Assembly (NCBI GenBank): GCA_963693315.1
Contig: OY856187.1
Span: forward strand, 377,280,599 to 377,344,598
Source of the DNA: Diogma glabrata
Lineage: Eukaryota; Arthropoda; Insecta; Diptera; Cylindrotomidae
DNA length: 64,000 nucleotides
Direction of reading: 5' to 3'
Part shown: positions 23,706 through 34,764 of the stretch, piece by piece
Numbering within the stretch: position 1 is the stretch's first letter
Layout of the letters: each line of letters begins with the position of its first letter
Translations under genes and position numbers: made by a program
Notes under the pieces: generated by a model
Databases searched by the model: none
Told to the model about the DNA's origin: nothing
Seen by the model: only the letters and a program-made list of their open reading frames with translations

Positions 23706-24316
23706 ATGGCCCTCTTGGTTTTCTTAGCAGAGTTCAAGAAAACACTTCTGATGAGCATTGGTTTTATCTGAAGAGAATCCTAAAATATCTGCAATCGACA
23801 TTTGATATGAAACTGGTCTAGAAGATGACAAAAGAAGAGCCTTTGGTTGGATTTGTCGATTCTGATTGGGCTCATGATGTAGTGGTTTGGAAGTCTACAA
23901 GTGGTTATCTCCTCAACATCTACGGAAACACGGTTTTCTGGGCGAGCAAAAAGCAGAGTTTGATGGCTACCTCCACCACAGAAACTGATTATGTGGCAGC
24001 ACCTATGGCGTGTACAGAAGAGATTTGGCTAAGAATGTTACTCAAAGACATGCACATCAAGCCACTTCTACCAATGAAGTTGTACGAAGATACTGCTGGT
24101 TGTATTTCTATTGCTAAGAACCTAGAGACAAAAAGATCCAAACATATCAACGTAAAATATCACTACCTAATTACCTATGAGATTGTGTTTGGAAGAAGAG
24201 GGTAGAAATAATTAGTATTGTGATCAAACACCACCTTGCAGATTGCCTTTCGAAGAGCCTGAACCGAACACCGTATATTGGGATCTTGTTTTGCAGATGG
24301 ATTTAGCGAAGGGGAG
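23706..24316 (+). pseudogene. copia RNase H and 3' end with PPT
   Basis: VQENTSDEHWFYLKRILKYL, then the open frame 23825-24205: PLVGFVDSDWAHDVVVWKST (RNase H, catalytic Asp in VDSDWA kept), SGYLLNIYGNTVFWASKKQ, ATSTTETDYVAAPMACTEEI, KLYEDTAGCISIAKN and KRSKHINVKYHYL. The usual RNase H order D-E-D is present (E in TETDY as TETEY-type, here partly altered). A frameshift follows, then LADGFSEG-like traces. The purine run GCGAAGGGGAG at 24306-24316 directly before the LTR is the polypurine tract. Confidence 0.9.
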
Positions 24317-24481
24317 TGTTGAAGAACTCTAAACTTAAAATCAAAGAGCCCTTTGGAGAATGTCATATTTTAATTTTATATTATTATTTTTTCATTCTTT
24401 GTAAAACTGTTCATCGTTAAACAACTATAAATAAATTCATTGCATTTAACCGTTTCTTTCTCCTGACTGGATAACTCAATA
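24317..24481 (+). repeat. copia 3' LTR (165 bp)
   Basis: TGTTGAAG to CTCAATA, nearly identical to the two halves of the 5' LTR. Followed by the target duplication TTTAA at 24482-24486. Confidence 0.92.
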
Positions 24482-24486
24482 TTTAA

Positions 24487-25780
24487 CACTGAAAGATAGG
24501 ATATTATCTGTTTTAAGTTTCATAAGCTTGAAAACAAATCTTTCCAATGTAAAAAGAAGACATTTCATAAGAAACATGTATGTCAATATGTCGAATAAGG
24601 AAGAAAATGGTAATGGTAATGATGATGGATATGCAATGTCTGCGGATATCATTAAAGAAGAAGAACTCAAAATATTCTAAATATGACGAAAATTCATTAC
24701 AACTCATTTAAAATTTCATATTTTAACGGGAAGAGTCGAGTGATCAAATTCAGAGTGATCAAATTGACGGCTTCAATTTTGAAGTCCTCAACGAACCACA
24801 ACCAACAACTCATAAACCTCTTCAGATTTCTCCCTTGCCAACATGTCACTAATACTGATTGCTGAATGGATGTCATATTCTCCAAAGAAGAATTGGGGAA
24901 TGCAATATAGAAAATTACGCCATCAATTATTTTAATCTGAATAAGTGTTATGACCTTCTTTTTATTGCATGTTACATGTTGCAGAAATTTGTGTTTTTAA
25001 TTGGATAAAAAACATGTGGTGGCTGAATTGTGAGGTTATTAATTGTGATTTGGTTTTAAATGCTTTGATGTGAAACTGAATCAAGACGAGTTGCTTGGGC
25101 TTAAGATATAAAAATTTAATTGATGGCTATTGATTGTAACTTTGACGAAGTGTGTAAAAGTAATTAATCAATTATTTTACTGTGCAAGTTGAAACCAATA
25201 TCAATTGTTGAAACCTGCAAAATTAACCAATGACTAATTATCTTACTGTGTGATTAGCATCCACTCTAAATTCAGTTCAAGGCTAATTGGTACTTTTTTC
25301 AAGTGACGACTTTGGTGGGGATCATCATATTTACCAGCACATTGTCTGTTGTTTATAGTAACTATACAAAATTTTGTCCAAGGCTCATTCACTCAAAAGA
25401 ATAAACGTCACTTTTACAAAATCTTATATATTAATACGCTAACTTTGTACTTTGTACAGCCTAAGGCTTTTTTATTCGAATTTTCACTCATTCCAAATTT
25501 TCACTGCTAACTGATATTAGTGTCACCTAGATCTGAGAGATTTTTGGGATTTTTCGGATCATAAATAAAAAAGTTATAGACGAATTATAATGTATTTTTG
25601 AATTCAACTGCCTCCCCTCAAATCAATTCAAATGGATCAAATGGAAACGTCCAAATCTTTTCTTTGTTTATAGTAGTTTATATTTTCTTTTCAGTTTATG
25701 CATTGATCTAGGAGAGTATGGACGTTATTTTTCTTTGTTGTGTTATCTTATATATTAATTCCTTTGAATATTTAGTTAGA
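24487..25780. other. AT-rich stretch without recognised gene
   Basis: Short overlapping frames on both strands with no family similarity. Confidence 0.4.
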
Positions 25781-26110
25781 TATATATTGTTTGTGAATGA
25801 AAGAGGATAAAAAATTGATTATTGATTGTTGTATTTTTTTTTCAGCGACAATTTTGTAATGTGTGTGTTTGGTATGATAGTTTGAGATCGTAGATTTGAT
25901 TGTTAGAATTTTTAATATATATTGTTTGTGAATGAAAGAGGATAAAAAATTGATTATTGATTGTTGTATTTTTTTTCAGCGACAATTTTGTAATGTGTGT
26001 GTTTGGTGTGATAGTTTGAGATCGTAAATTTGATTGTTAGAATTTTTAATATATATTGTTTGTGAATGAAAGAGGATAAAAAATTGATTATTGATTGTTG
26101 TATTTTTATT
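25781..26110 (+). repeat. 134-bp tandem repeat, about 2.4 units
   Basis: Units start ATTGTTTGTGAATGAAAG at 25786, 25921 and 26055. They differ by only a few bases, so the duplication is recent. The last unit is cut where the Helentron-like element begins. Confidence 0.95.
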
Positions 26111-26114
26111 ATAT

Positions 26115-26397
26115 ACTAGGAAAGCCTGGCGTGTTTCGCTTCGCTTATAAATAAAGTTTTTGCGTAGACATTTTGTTGACGTAGCAATGATTTCAAAAAG
26201 TGGTTATGAGAAATGCTAGCACATAATTTTTAATTTTTCTTTTTAAATATATGAATGAAAAATAATCAGAACTCCAGCTGATCAGTTCGGATATATGAAA
26301 AATTAGCGATCAAATAAGTTTTCAAGTAAGCTTATTTGATCTCGAACTTATTTGATCGCTAATTAAAGCGTAGCGAAGCACGACGGGCCCTCCTAGT
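26115..26397. mobile_element. Helentron-like short non-autonomous element
   Basis: Left end ACTAGGAAAGCCTGGCGTG...TTCGCTTCGCTT and right end AAGCGTAGCGAAGCACGACG...CCTAGT form an imperfect 32-bp terminal inverted repeat. Near the right end a perfect 20-bp stem (26301-26320 with 26345-26364, AATTAGCGATCAAATAAGTT and its complement) precedes the CTAG end. A CTAG 3' terminus, an internal 3' hairpin and asymmetric inverted ends beside T residues are features of Helentron-type elements. No coding capacity. The family name is inferred from structure only. Confidence 0.6.
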
Positions 26398-26666
26398 TTT
26401 TATAAATATACAACACACAAAATTTTTTGATAAAACTACAACTTTTTTCCTTCAAATCCAAAAATAAATTGTAAATCAAATAAATTTTGGTATTCTACAA
26501 TATTTTTGGTAAACGTACAAAAAAACTTGTGAGTTGTATATTTATAAAAAATTTGTAAAACTTACTTAGTTTTTTTTTGAGTGTTGGTTTGAAAACAAAA
26601 TCAAATAAGAACAATTTTATCTTATAGTAGGCGTAGTAGTACAGCCTTACTTATTGTACTCTATAG

Positions 26667-28097
26667 CCTTGGTTCTCAAACTTTTTGAAGTCGCGGAACA
26701 CTAAACTCTGATATATTTTTAGGCGGAACATCTACAATACAGCAAACACTTTACAACAGGGGGCGAGGGTGGCTAACATTTTTGAAACCAAAGTGCAATA
26801 AAAAACAGAATAATGTTTGCCAAAACACTCCATTATTTACTACGTTTTCATGCTTAGTTCAAAACGATTTCAAAACCAAATTCGAATTGAATTCACCATG
26901 AAAACATTAACAATTACAGTTTTGAATACTATTTATTTTTAAATACGATCTCGATTTTTTTGGGATCGTATCGGTATCCAAATATTCGAAAATACATGAA
27001 AACGGAAAACTGGAACGTGTCATGCGCAGTAAAATGTTTATGTTTGTTTTGAATTACAAAACAACTAATATCACATTGATTTATAAAATGTTTATTTCAT
27101 TAACTTTATTTAAAAGAAAAATACAATATCAAGCATACAAAAATAAAATATTGAACACAATTAAACGCTTTTTGACATTTTGACAGTTTTTCAAAACAGT
27201 TTTAAAAACGTTTTCAACCCGTTTTCAATCCAATCATGAAAACACTTTACAGTTTGAAAACGGGATAATGATTCAATTCTTTTTCGATCCGCATGAAAAC
27301 GTAGTAATTATAAAGCAAAAAGGAAACGGAATCGTGTCGCAGCGTGTGATTGGCAACCCCCTGCTTCCAAGTGCTACTTTTAGAAAATAATATGTATATA
27401 AATAAAATATATACCAATATCGATTGATGCAAATATATTTATTGAAAGCACAATTAATATTACAATACTTTTGAAAAAATCTCAAACTTAATGCGATCCA
27501 TGAGCTTTACGATCTTTACAGATCTCAGCGATATCGGGGCGAATAAATGATAACGCCACACGCATTTCTTCTTCTAAATTCCCTAGTATCTCACGTTTGT
27601 TTGTCTTTATATTGATCATAGTTGAAAATCCTGCTTCGGGTATTCATCTTTAACAGAGATCCAAAAATTTTCAGGAGTGTTTTCATGGAACTGTAATTTT
27701 AATCCACGATCTGAAGAAAGCGACGTCAATTCTTCTTCTTCATTTAAAGTAAAACTAGAAAATTTGGAAGAAGTAAACGGGTTTCTTATCCAATCATTTG
27801 TTCATATCGTGTGAAACAAAAACTTCATACATTTTTTATTTATTTATGTGTAAAAGGAGAATTTTAATAACTGCAATAATATTTTATGTTTTCAAGAAGT
27901 AATTTTAACCCGAAAGATATTTTTATTCATACAAAGCCGAGAAACGTGTAAATATTACGTACGTGTAAATTTTACATTGAATTTTATTTTCAAACAATTT
28001 TTAATTGAATTGATTGTACATTTGATTTTTTCGCGGAACAGTGGAAAGTGCATCGCGGAACACCTGTGTTCCGCGGAACACGCTATGAGAACCATTG
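26667..28097 (-). mobile_element. hAT transposon with 8-bp TSD, 1431 bp
   Basis: CTCTATAG occurs at 26659-26666 and 28098-28105, a perfect 8-bp target duplication. The ends CCTTGGTTCTCA and TGAGAACCATTG form an imperfect inverted repeat (canonical CAGTGGTTCTCA). GCGGAACA motifs are iterated near both ends, with a near-perfect palindrome CGCGGAACACCTGTGTTCCGCG around 28051-28072. It is internally deleted: only the end of the transposase remains. Confidence 0.92.
27480..27810 (-). pseudogene. hAT transposase C-terminus (ZBED5-like)
   Basis: On the minus strand, in two frames: DWIRNPF, SSFTLNEEEELTSLSSDRGL, KLQFHENTPENFWISVK, then FSTMINIKTNKREILG, NLEEEMRVALSFIRPDI and a stop shortly after KDRKAHGSH. 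These are the last regions of hAT transposases related to ZBED5 and SCAND3 (dimerisation domain: FWI-x-V-x-x-EYP, NIKTKKRE, EEEMRVALS). The N-terminal zinc finger and the catalytic core are missing, so this element depends on a transposase supplied elsewhere. Confidence 0.85.
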
Positions 28098-28109
28098 CTC
28101 TATAGTATC

Positions 28110-28440
28110 AGATTTTTTCAAATGTGGCTTTCAATTGACATATTTTATCAGATTTTCCGGGCTTATCCTTATTTTGTGAAGCTTTGGTGCTTGCTCTTTG
28201 TGACCGACAACTGATCTTCATGACAATAGCGCATGCTTCATTTCTACATCACGCATCTCACTTCAATTTTATTTTTAAATTGATTAATTAACAAATTACT
28301 ACTATTGCCATTTCTTTAGCTTACCAGTTTATATTATTTATCATTATTATCCATTTTATTTTTCAGTGAGTTACGGCAAGTTTCTCTTACCTATCAATTA
28401 ACCTATATCTGGATGCCTTTTTCGGATTGCTGCTTTCTAA
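28110..28440. other. AT-rich stretch without recognised gene
   Basis: Nothing supported between the hAT end and the LINE. Confidence 0.4.
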
Positions 28441-29325
28441 TGCCGCACAAGGTTGAATAAAATTCTGCCTGTCTTTCTTGTTACACAAAAAGGTTCAGGA
28501 GGTAATCTGTTGTAACATCTGCTCCGAATTGTGCCATTTTAAATGCTATAATCTTTCGTCAAGCAAACTCAAGGAGAAGCAGTCAAATAAAGCTAAGGAA
28601 TGGCTCTGATCAAACTGTAGTAAAATAAACTGTGGTGTTTTGTTGCGCTTATGAAAATCTAAATTTTCAGCATCAATGCATTTCGATCATCTTCAGAATT
28701 GGCGCACCAAATCTTCCCACAGAAGATCAACAAGCTTAAAGCCCCTCAAGCAAGTCTTGTATCAGATGTTCAAAACATATCAGCCTGCTTCGAAGCAGCT
28801 TCTCTGGAACGGTTAAATATCAGAGCTTTGTTGATAACCTTTGCTTCTTAAGTCGGGTGTCACAAGTGCGAGCTATCCCATGTAAACATAAAAACGGATG
28901 TACTTGACTTTGTTGCTGACATCTCTGTTGCATTGGAATCCAAATTGATATCTCTTGGAGCTGAAAACCTTAGATTTCTGAAACTTCAGAAACCGAATGA
29001 TATAATAATTTCGGAATTAATAATTAATTAATGGAATTAATAATTCTCTAATGCTTTCTTCGGCCTTCGGAGTACTATTCTCAAAGTTCTTTTTATATGT
29101 CTACCTGACTTTGATGAAGCTCTAGTTGCCTCGTTCAGATTGCTCAATTTTAACAAGTTCATATCGCATACGTATATTTGTGATGGCATTATGGCTAACT
29201 ATTTTAAGAGGAAAAAAAATCCAATCTCTGATCTCTCAAATGGCATCAACGATCATTCGATCATTTATTTAAACGACTTTCCACCTAGACTGGTAGCTCT
29301 TGCAAGCATGAACGATTTTTGAAAA
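28440..29325 (+). pseudogene. LINE copy C: ORF1 with PHD-like finger
   Basis: VQEVICCNICSELCHFKCYN (28494-28553), then KAKEWL, a TGA, and SNC: a C-x2-C...H-x2-C...C-x2-C finger like the PHD-type zinc fingers at the start of ORF1 in some APE-type LINEs. The TGA at about 28613 replaces the expected Cys. Around 28890-28990 traces VTSVALESKLISLGAENLRFLKLQ-like continue, then FDEALVASFRLLNFNKFISH and KRKKNPISDLSNGINDHS up to about 29320, the ORF1 C-terminus. ORF1 proteins bind the LINE RNA. Several frameshifts. A small palindromic AT duplication lies at 29020-29052. Confidence 0.7.
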
Positions 29326-30900
29326 GCTTTTGAATTGCGTCCTCCACATAGGTGTGACGTCAATTGTTATAATTAAGGATGATCTCTTGAGTTTTGTCTA
29401 AATATGGTGATCTGACTACACGATTTTCCTTCTTTCTACACGATTTTCGCCAGTTTATTCATTTAGTGGCTTCTCTCTTCCATGGTTGTTTTTGTAATAT
29501 TTTATGTTTTTTCTTGTACTTCTCATCGTAGATGTCGTTATAGTACTATGATTTATCAAAATTCTTTTGTGTTTGTCCCTTACTCCTTTCTGTTGACTTT
29601 TTACATGTCAGGTAATTATTTAGGCAAAAATCAATACATGTCAGGCAATCACTGCTCAGCCAATGGATCCCGGAAGTATAGTATTTCTAAATTTTTAAAT
29701 GGTCACAAGGAACACCTTAACATAGACCGATTCAATTCACAGAACTTGAACCGTAGATGCGTTCTTAAGAATAATTGTCTGGATCTAGTTGGTGTCTCTG
29801 AAACATGGTTTAAGCAGTACACCACAGACCTCCTAGGAGGGGTGGTTGTGTTGCGCTTTATGTCAGTCGTAATCTGAAACCAAAAGTTATCATACATTAT
29901 TCGAATCCTATGCAAAATTGCTACTTTTTCAGGTGAATGTTGGAGAGCTCTCCTTGCTTGCCATTGTGGTTATGGGTGATCTAATGTCACTTTTCTGTCT
30001 CCCCATTGACAGGCAACTTGCAAAAGCCTTTGTGACAGGCTTGGACTTGCTCTTATCTCTAACAATTGTCCTACACTCCATGTTTCTTCATCAGTTTTAT
30101 AGTAGGCTTCAAGTATCTTCAATATCTCCCAAAGAAATGTTCAGGCATCGATTTCTTAATGGTGAGTGATGACTCGCTTGTTAAGACTCATAATCAATTC
30201 TGTTAGTTCTACTCTTCTTCGATGCTAAGCTTGACTTTCTAAACGAGCTAATCTTCCTACTCATGGATAAATTTCTGCTGTATAAAAAGGTTTATATAGT
30301 CATAGAGTTACCAGCTATTGCTCTGACTCCTGAAATGTTGCATACAAGAACAATGTGAGACAGCCTACAATGAATTTATTACAGATCGAACTGGTAATAA
30401 TTGGCATGCCATTTGATCATACAGGAATAAATTTGAGGCGATGGTACGTAAAGTTAAACTGCAGGCTTATGGTGACAAATTATTCAGTGGAATAAATTCA
30501 TCAAGGGATCCTTGAAGAAGTACTGATGTGATCAGTGACCAAGTGGCAACTCCTTCACTGAAAGAAAAAAATCGGGCACTACAATCGCTTTTGTGCCAAC
30601 CGAATGTTTTCTGTCACAATAACCTCAAATTCACTAGTTGTTTCTTCAAACTTGGTTTTTGAAAAAAACATAACCGAATTTGAGGTTACTGTCGCAGAAA
30701 ACATTCGGTTGGCACAAAAGAGGTTGAAGTGACCGAACTTTTTCTTTCAGTGTTCGCTTAGTGAATCTGAGCACAATCTCATCAAAAAAATTTTCGTTAG
30801 ACCAAATAGTTTCCCTCCACTTGACCGGTCAAATATTAATCTGCCTGAGGTGACAGGCAATTACTCTATCTAGACAACTTATAGATATTGGCCTTGTAAC
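29326..30900 (+). pseudogene. LINE copy C: endonuclease and linker
   Basis: SGNHCSANGSRKYSISKFLN, HLNIDRFNSQNLNR, then NNCLDLVGVSETWFKQYTT (29770-29826, the same endonuclease block as in copy B), a frameshift, GGCVALYVSRNLKPKV-like, then SGECWRALLACHCGYG, CDRLGLALISNNCPTLHVSS and, near 30435-30500, MVRKVKLQAYGDKLFSGINSS. The endonuclease nicks target DNA to prime reverse transcription. The GDFN motif seen in copy B is lost here: between about 29975 and 30010 the expected segment reads GDLMSLFCL. A 197-bp MITE interrupts at 30556. No RT can be read after about 30900. Confidence 0.8.
30556..30752. mobile_element. 197-bp MITE, near-palindrome, CACTGAAAG ends
   Basis: CACTGAAAGAAAAA to TTTTTCTTTCAGTG. 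The two halves pair over about 80 bp (GTGCCAACCGAATGTTTTCTG and its complement), with a short centre near 30655. Flanked by TT on both sides. It shares its terminal bases with the 451-bp MITE at 14241-14691. Confidence 0.88.
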
Positions 30901-31059
30901 TGATTTTGCATCATATATGTAAAAACCGTTCAACGATATGATTGATACGTATTTCCATGTATTTCCTTCCGAGGTGTTTTTGGACTACTTATCACTGAGG
31001 AAGATAACATGCTCTCTCCGAGATGTATATACTATTTTTTGCCCGACCACAATATAATT

Positions 31060-31135
31060 TTTATATAAAGGTGTGGAGGAAGCATGAAGAGTTGGTTTGT
31101 ATTCAAATAATGGGGGTGAGTGAAACTTTTTAGTT
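31060..31135 (-). repeat. family X end fragment
   Basis: CAAATAATGGGGGTGAGTGAAAC matches the complement of the end of family X at 39845-39865 and 46130-46155. Short, in opposite orientation to those copies. Confidence 0.45.
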
Positions 31136-31139
31136 TTTA

Positions 31140-32025
31140 AATGTAATAATTATATTGGATGTGGTATTGGTCTTGGCAGACCGTAATAATCTTCAGGTTT
31201 CTTAAGGTTTCTTAAGTTTTCGTATGTTGCCCTAACCTAACATAAAGATATATTGATTGAAGTGTAAGATATAACTCTTGTAAAAAACGTATAGTACTGT
31301 CTCTTAGGTGTAGCACTTTATAGTCTGGTTATGGTTTATTTAAATTAACTAAACAACGTAAACGATTTGGATAAAGCAATCAAAATAAATTAACATTACA
31401 CCCAAACCAACCCAACCCAAACTAAAGTAAATTATATAAAATTCCTTCCAAAATCGTTTTCCAAAATAAAGTTACTGTTCCAACGAGTCTCCCCTCAATT
31501 ATTTTCCACAAATATCATACCCTATGACAATTGATGATTGATTTAATACTAAAATATATTGATCAGCATATTTCTGTTATAGAAAATTCAATTACAATTC
31601 TTTGAATATCTGTCAAAGTTGATTGATTATATTGTACTACTACTATTCATTCTACATCCACTATGGCTCTTTAATTAGTGGTTATTTTTGTACATGTTTT
31701 TTTCTTGTAACACAATCAAGTAAATCGGAAGTATTTAAAGGACCAATAACAGTGTTTATATTGGATTTATGCTTATACAATAGATTGATTTTCAACAATC
31801 TGAATGTGGGTAGCATTAATAGAAATGATTAATGTACAATTTTTAAGAAAAATATTTTTTTTAACTGTTTGCGGTTTAATTTTTAAATTAGAAACGAAGT
31901 TTTATGAACTATGTGATTCGACTTTGTCGACGTCACTATATAATTTTTAAATCAAATTGAATGAAGATTGGACAAAATAGGTATTGGTAGCAAACTCTTA
32001 ATCTTAATTCTCGGTCGAGAATTTA
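31140..32025. other. AT-rich stretch without recognised gene
   Basis: No supported feature. A 69-codon frame at 31623-31832 has no recognised domain. Confidence 0.4.
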
Positions 32026-32030
32026 ATTAG

Positions 32031-32257
32031 CGTTGGCGACGCACGTCTTAATCATAAAAACTCGATAAAAACTTGCATAAGTTTCATCGCGTATGCATAC
32101 TGCATAGATTCCTATGCCTACGTTCAGCTCGCTGAGATTTTCTTGACGACCTTCTCCTTAATGAGCAGGTCTACTGAGATTATGCTGCTTGTGTTGGATT
32201 TTATAGAAATGAACTTTTATCCTGGGATCGTAATTTACAACACTTTAGTCGCCAACG
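32031..32257. mobile_element. possible 227-bp MITE
   Basis: CGTTGGCGAC at 32031-32040 and GTCGCCAACG at 32248-32257 are perfect inverted 10-mers with similar AT-rich flanks. The interior is not palindromic. The short arms make this tentative. Confidence 0.35.
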
Positions 32258-32515
32258 TAATAACATGTTAAACCGCAGGTAACCCGCAGGTACACCCTAC
32301 ATGGTGTAATAAGCAAAGGATTTAAGTGTGAAGAGGGCAGTGCCAAATGATTACCAAATAAGCCGTATCAGTTTTGTCATACAACACATTCCGGTGGGTT
32401 GTTTCCTAGAAACAAGAAAAGAGTATGGACCAGACGACGCCGTGGAATAATGCGGCAAAGAAGGGCAGCAAACACATTCATTAGAAGTGGTATACGAAAA
32501 AAACGTATGAGCAAA

Positions 32516-32825
32516 TGTTAAGATTTTTGAGGATGAAGAGGTCTGTCTGATTGGGTTGCCTGGGAGATGTAGGAATTAGCGTTTGCATTGGATATTATAA
32601 TTTGCAGTAGAATTTCATTCAAAGAAGACCTTGACTGCAGATCTGAAGAACTAGTATATGGTAAATAATTAAATCCCCAGCGAATTCTTTCTTGACTCTC
32701 AGCCGCCAACAATACCGATGCTTCTAAGTTCATTAAGAGATTGCGAAGTAATATGCAGAGATCAATTCCTACATCGCCCAGGTAACCCAATCAGACTGAC
32801 ATCTTCATCCCTAAAGATCTTAACA
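32516..32825. mobile_element. 310-bp element with 62-bp inverted ends
   Basis: Arms 32516-32577 and 32764-32825 pair over 62 bp with about seven mismatches, starting TGTTAAGAT and ending ATCTTAACA. The interior contains part of a 90-codon minus-strand frame of unknown type. I see no target duplication. Confidence 0.75.
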
Positions 32826-33099
32826 ACTGCACACATGATTTTCGTCGTGAACATTCATGGAAAAACACGACAATCGGCTTCAACAGGTTGAATCCAGCCT
32901 TCAGTATCTTGTCGAAAGAAAAAGCGACACACAGAATAGAATAAACGTGTACATTTTAATATATATCGTAACGTTTCTTGGCCAAGTTACTAATATTTTG
33001 GTTCAGTGCTACTTGAACTGTAGGTGTCAAAATATTTTGGTTCGATTACTAAATCAGGAAATTAAAACACAATGGATTTTCTCAACGTTATAATTGTTA

Positions 33100-33780
33100 T
33101 GCGTTCAAGACATTATTTCTTATAAAAATATTTCTCCTGCTAGTATTCCACTTAATTTTTACTAGTATTTCCCCTTTATTGTTCTTGTATTGACAATAAT
33201 TCCTCACTTATAACTCTATTACTTTTAAATAACTTTTATCGCTTTTATAATTCAAATCTACCCTCTCGACTGACAATTTAATAGTGATCTCAATCCCTAA
33301 TATGGCCGATATATAGTAGCTTAAAGAAATAATCCCGATATTTCTACTAAATTCTAGAACACAACGTTTTTTTCTTCCTTTATAAACATAATAATACGAT
33401 TTTCAAATGTTCTATTCTCCTATAGTTTAACTTCGAACAGAATAACAAAAACTTTCTATTATATGCTACTTACTTTGGTTACGTTATATTTTCTTTTGTT
33501 GATTTAGGTATTTTTTTACTACTTTAGTGATACTATTTTCTCTAAAGAGTATTTTCTTGAAAGACGTTCTATTCTATTGTGTTGTTTTCCATCGTATTCC
33601 CTAAAATCGTCACAATATATTCGACCAACATTTAAAATTTTTGATCTGGTGAGGTATTACTTGTAGCAGCAAAACTCGGTGAAATTAGAATAAAACACAA
33701 ATTTTAATAACGACAACACAAGTTAACAGAAGTCGATAAAAAATTATCTCTGTACAAAATTATTTTTATGATTAAAAATT
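33100..33780. other. AT-rich stretch without recognised gene
   Basis: No supported feature. Confidence 0.4.
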
Positions 33781-33789
33781 AATTAGATT

Positions 33790-34565
33790 CTTGCACCTGA
33801 TCAAGCTGCAACTCACGTTCGCCCGCGTTAAGGGCATTGAATTGTAGTTTTAACAGTAGTCATCCCCAGACCGTGCTGAGTGCGAAAAGCTGGTGAAAAG
33901 CGAAAGGCTTGGTTGATTTCTGGGGTGTTCACTTCAGGTACTGTATGTGAACTGTCTCGCAGTAGTTCTACAGAAAGTTAAAAATCGGTTCCCATTCATA
34001 TGTGACGAGTATGGGACATGATATCCCGCTTTCTGCCAAGATTGCCGTCTTCCTCCCAAGGAGTACAAGGCAGAGTAGTGAGAAATCTCTCGCATTACTA
34101 GAAGCACAAAACACCAACTTAAACATTAGGGATGGAAGTGGATTAGAATTCGGCCTGAGGGAACAGGTGAAATCAAATCATCGTCCATGGGCCACAAAAA
34201 CTAACGGAAGTGCAGACCTCATATACCGTAACCGCAACCCTTGTATTCCTACGGGCATCCGCTTTGGTACAGAAAATGGTTACATAAGAGGTTGACTGAA
34301 AATGAACGCAGTAGTATCACGGATATAATCGATGAGGAGGAGAGCTTGTTGATGGATAAAGAGCCCTATACGCTCTCCTCCGACAACATCTAATGGAAGT
34401 GGTAGGAAATCTTTGCGTGGTCGAAGTGAAGATATTCACAATAGAATACCAGCGTTAGGTGTGGTGGCAACAATAATAAGAAACAGCTTGGGTTCTCGTA
34501 TATACAAAAACCCTGGATTCAAAAAACCTAAACCTTTGAAACAGGGATGTGAAGTTATTAGGGGA
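33790..34565 (+). other. GC-richer block with coding-like frame, unknown
   Basis: This block is visibly less AT-rich than its surroundings. A frame from ATG 34011 to TGA 34293 (94 codons: LSAKIAVFLPRSTRQSSE, then RPWATKTNGSADLIYRNRNP) is followed in another frame by SNGSGRKSLRGRSEDIHNRI, PALGVVATIIRNSLGSRIY and KNPGFKKPKPLKQG. The composition and the basic second part look like decayed protein-coding DNA. I do not recognise the family; a captured host exon or an unfamiliar element ORF are both possible. Confidence 0.35.
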
Positions 34566-34764
34566 TAGTAATGCAAACTCACCTAGTCCGACCAGCATAA
34601 TGTGTGCACGAGTCTATGCATAAATACAAACATTTATAATGTATGACTTTTGTGATGTATTTTAAGTTGTAAATTGAAAATGTATGTGTGTGATTTGTTA
34701 ATAATGCATCCATTTTGCTGCCTTTTTTTAATGATGTAATTTATATACAAAAATAAAAAATAAA

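Larger units (their letters stand above)
19793..24481 (+). mobile_element. copia retrotransposon, deleted and interrupted
   Basis: Both LTRs begin TGTTGAAGAACTC and end CTCAATA, and TTTAA precedes the first (19788-19792) and follows the second (24482-24486): a 5-bp target duplication as expected for Ty1/copia. Internal order is PBS, end of integrase, RT and RNase H. Gag, protease and most of integrase are deleted. Two later insertions lie in the 5' LTR (about 19860-20556) and between RT and RNase H (about 21784-23705). Confidence 0.92.

Noticed and set aside
24476..24885. Cluster of overlapping short frames on both strands next to the copia 3' LTR
   Set aside because: Mutual shadows; one overlaps the LTR itself; no family similarity.
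29482..29877. Treating the 131-codon frame as a gene of its own
   Set aside because: It is the endonuclease part of LINE copy C, matching copy B; the upstream half of the frame is chance.
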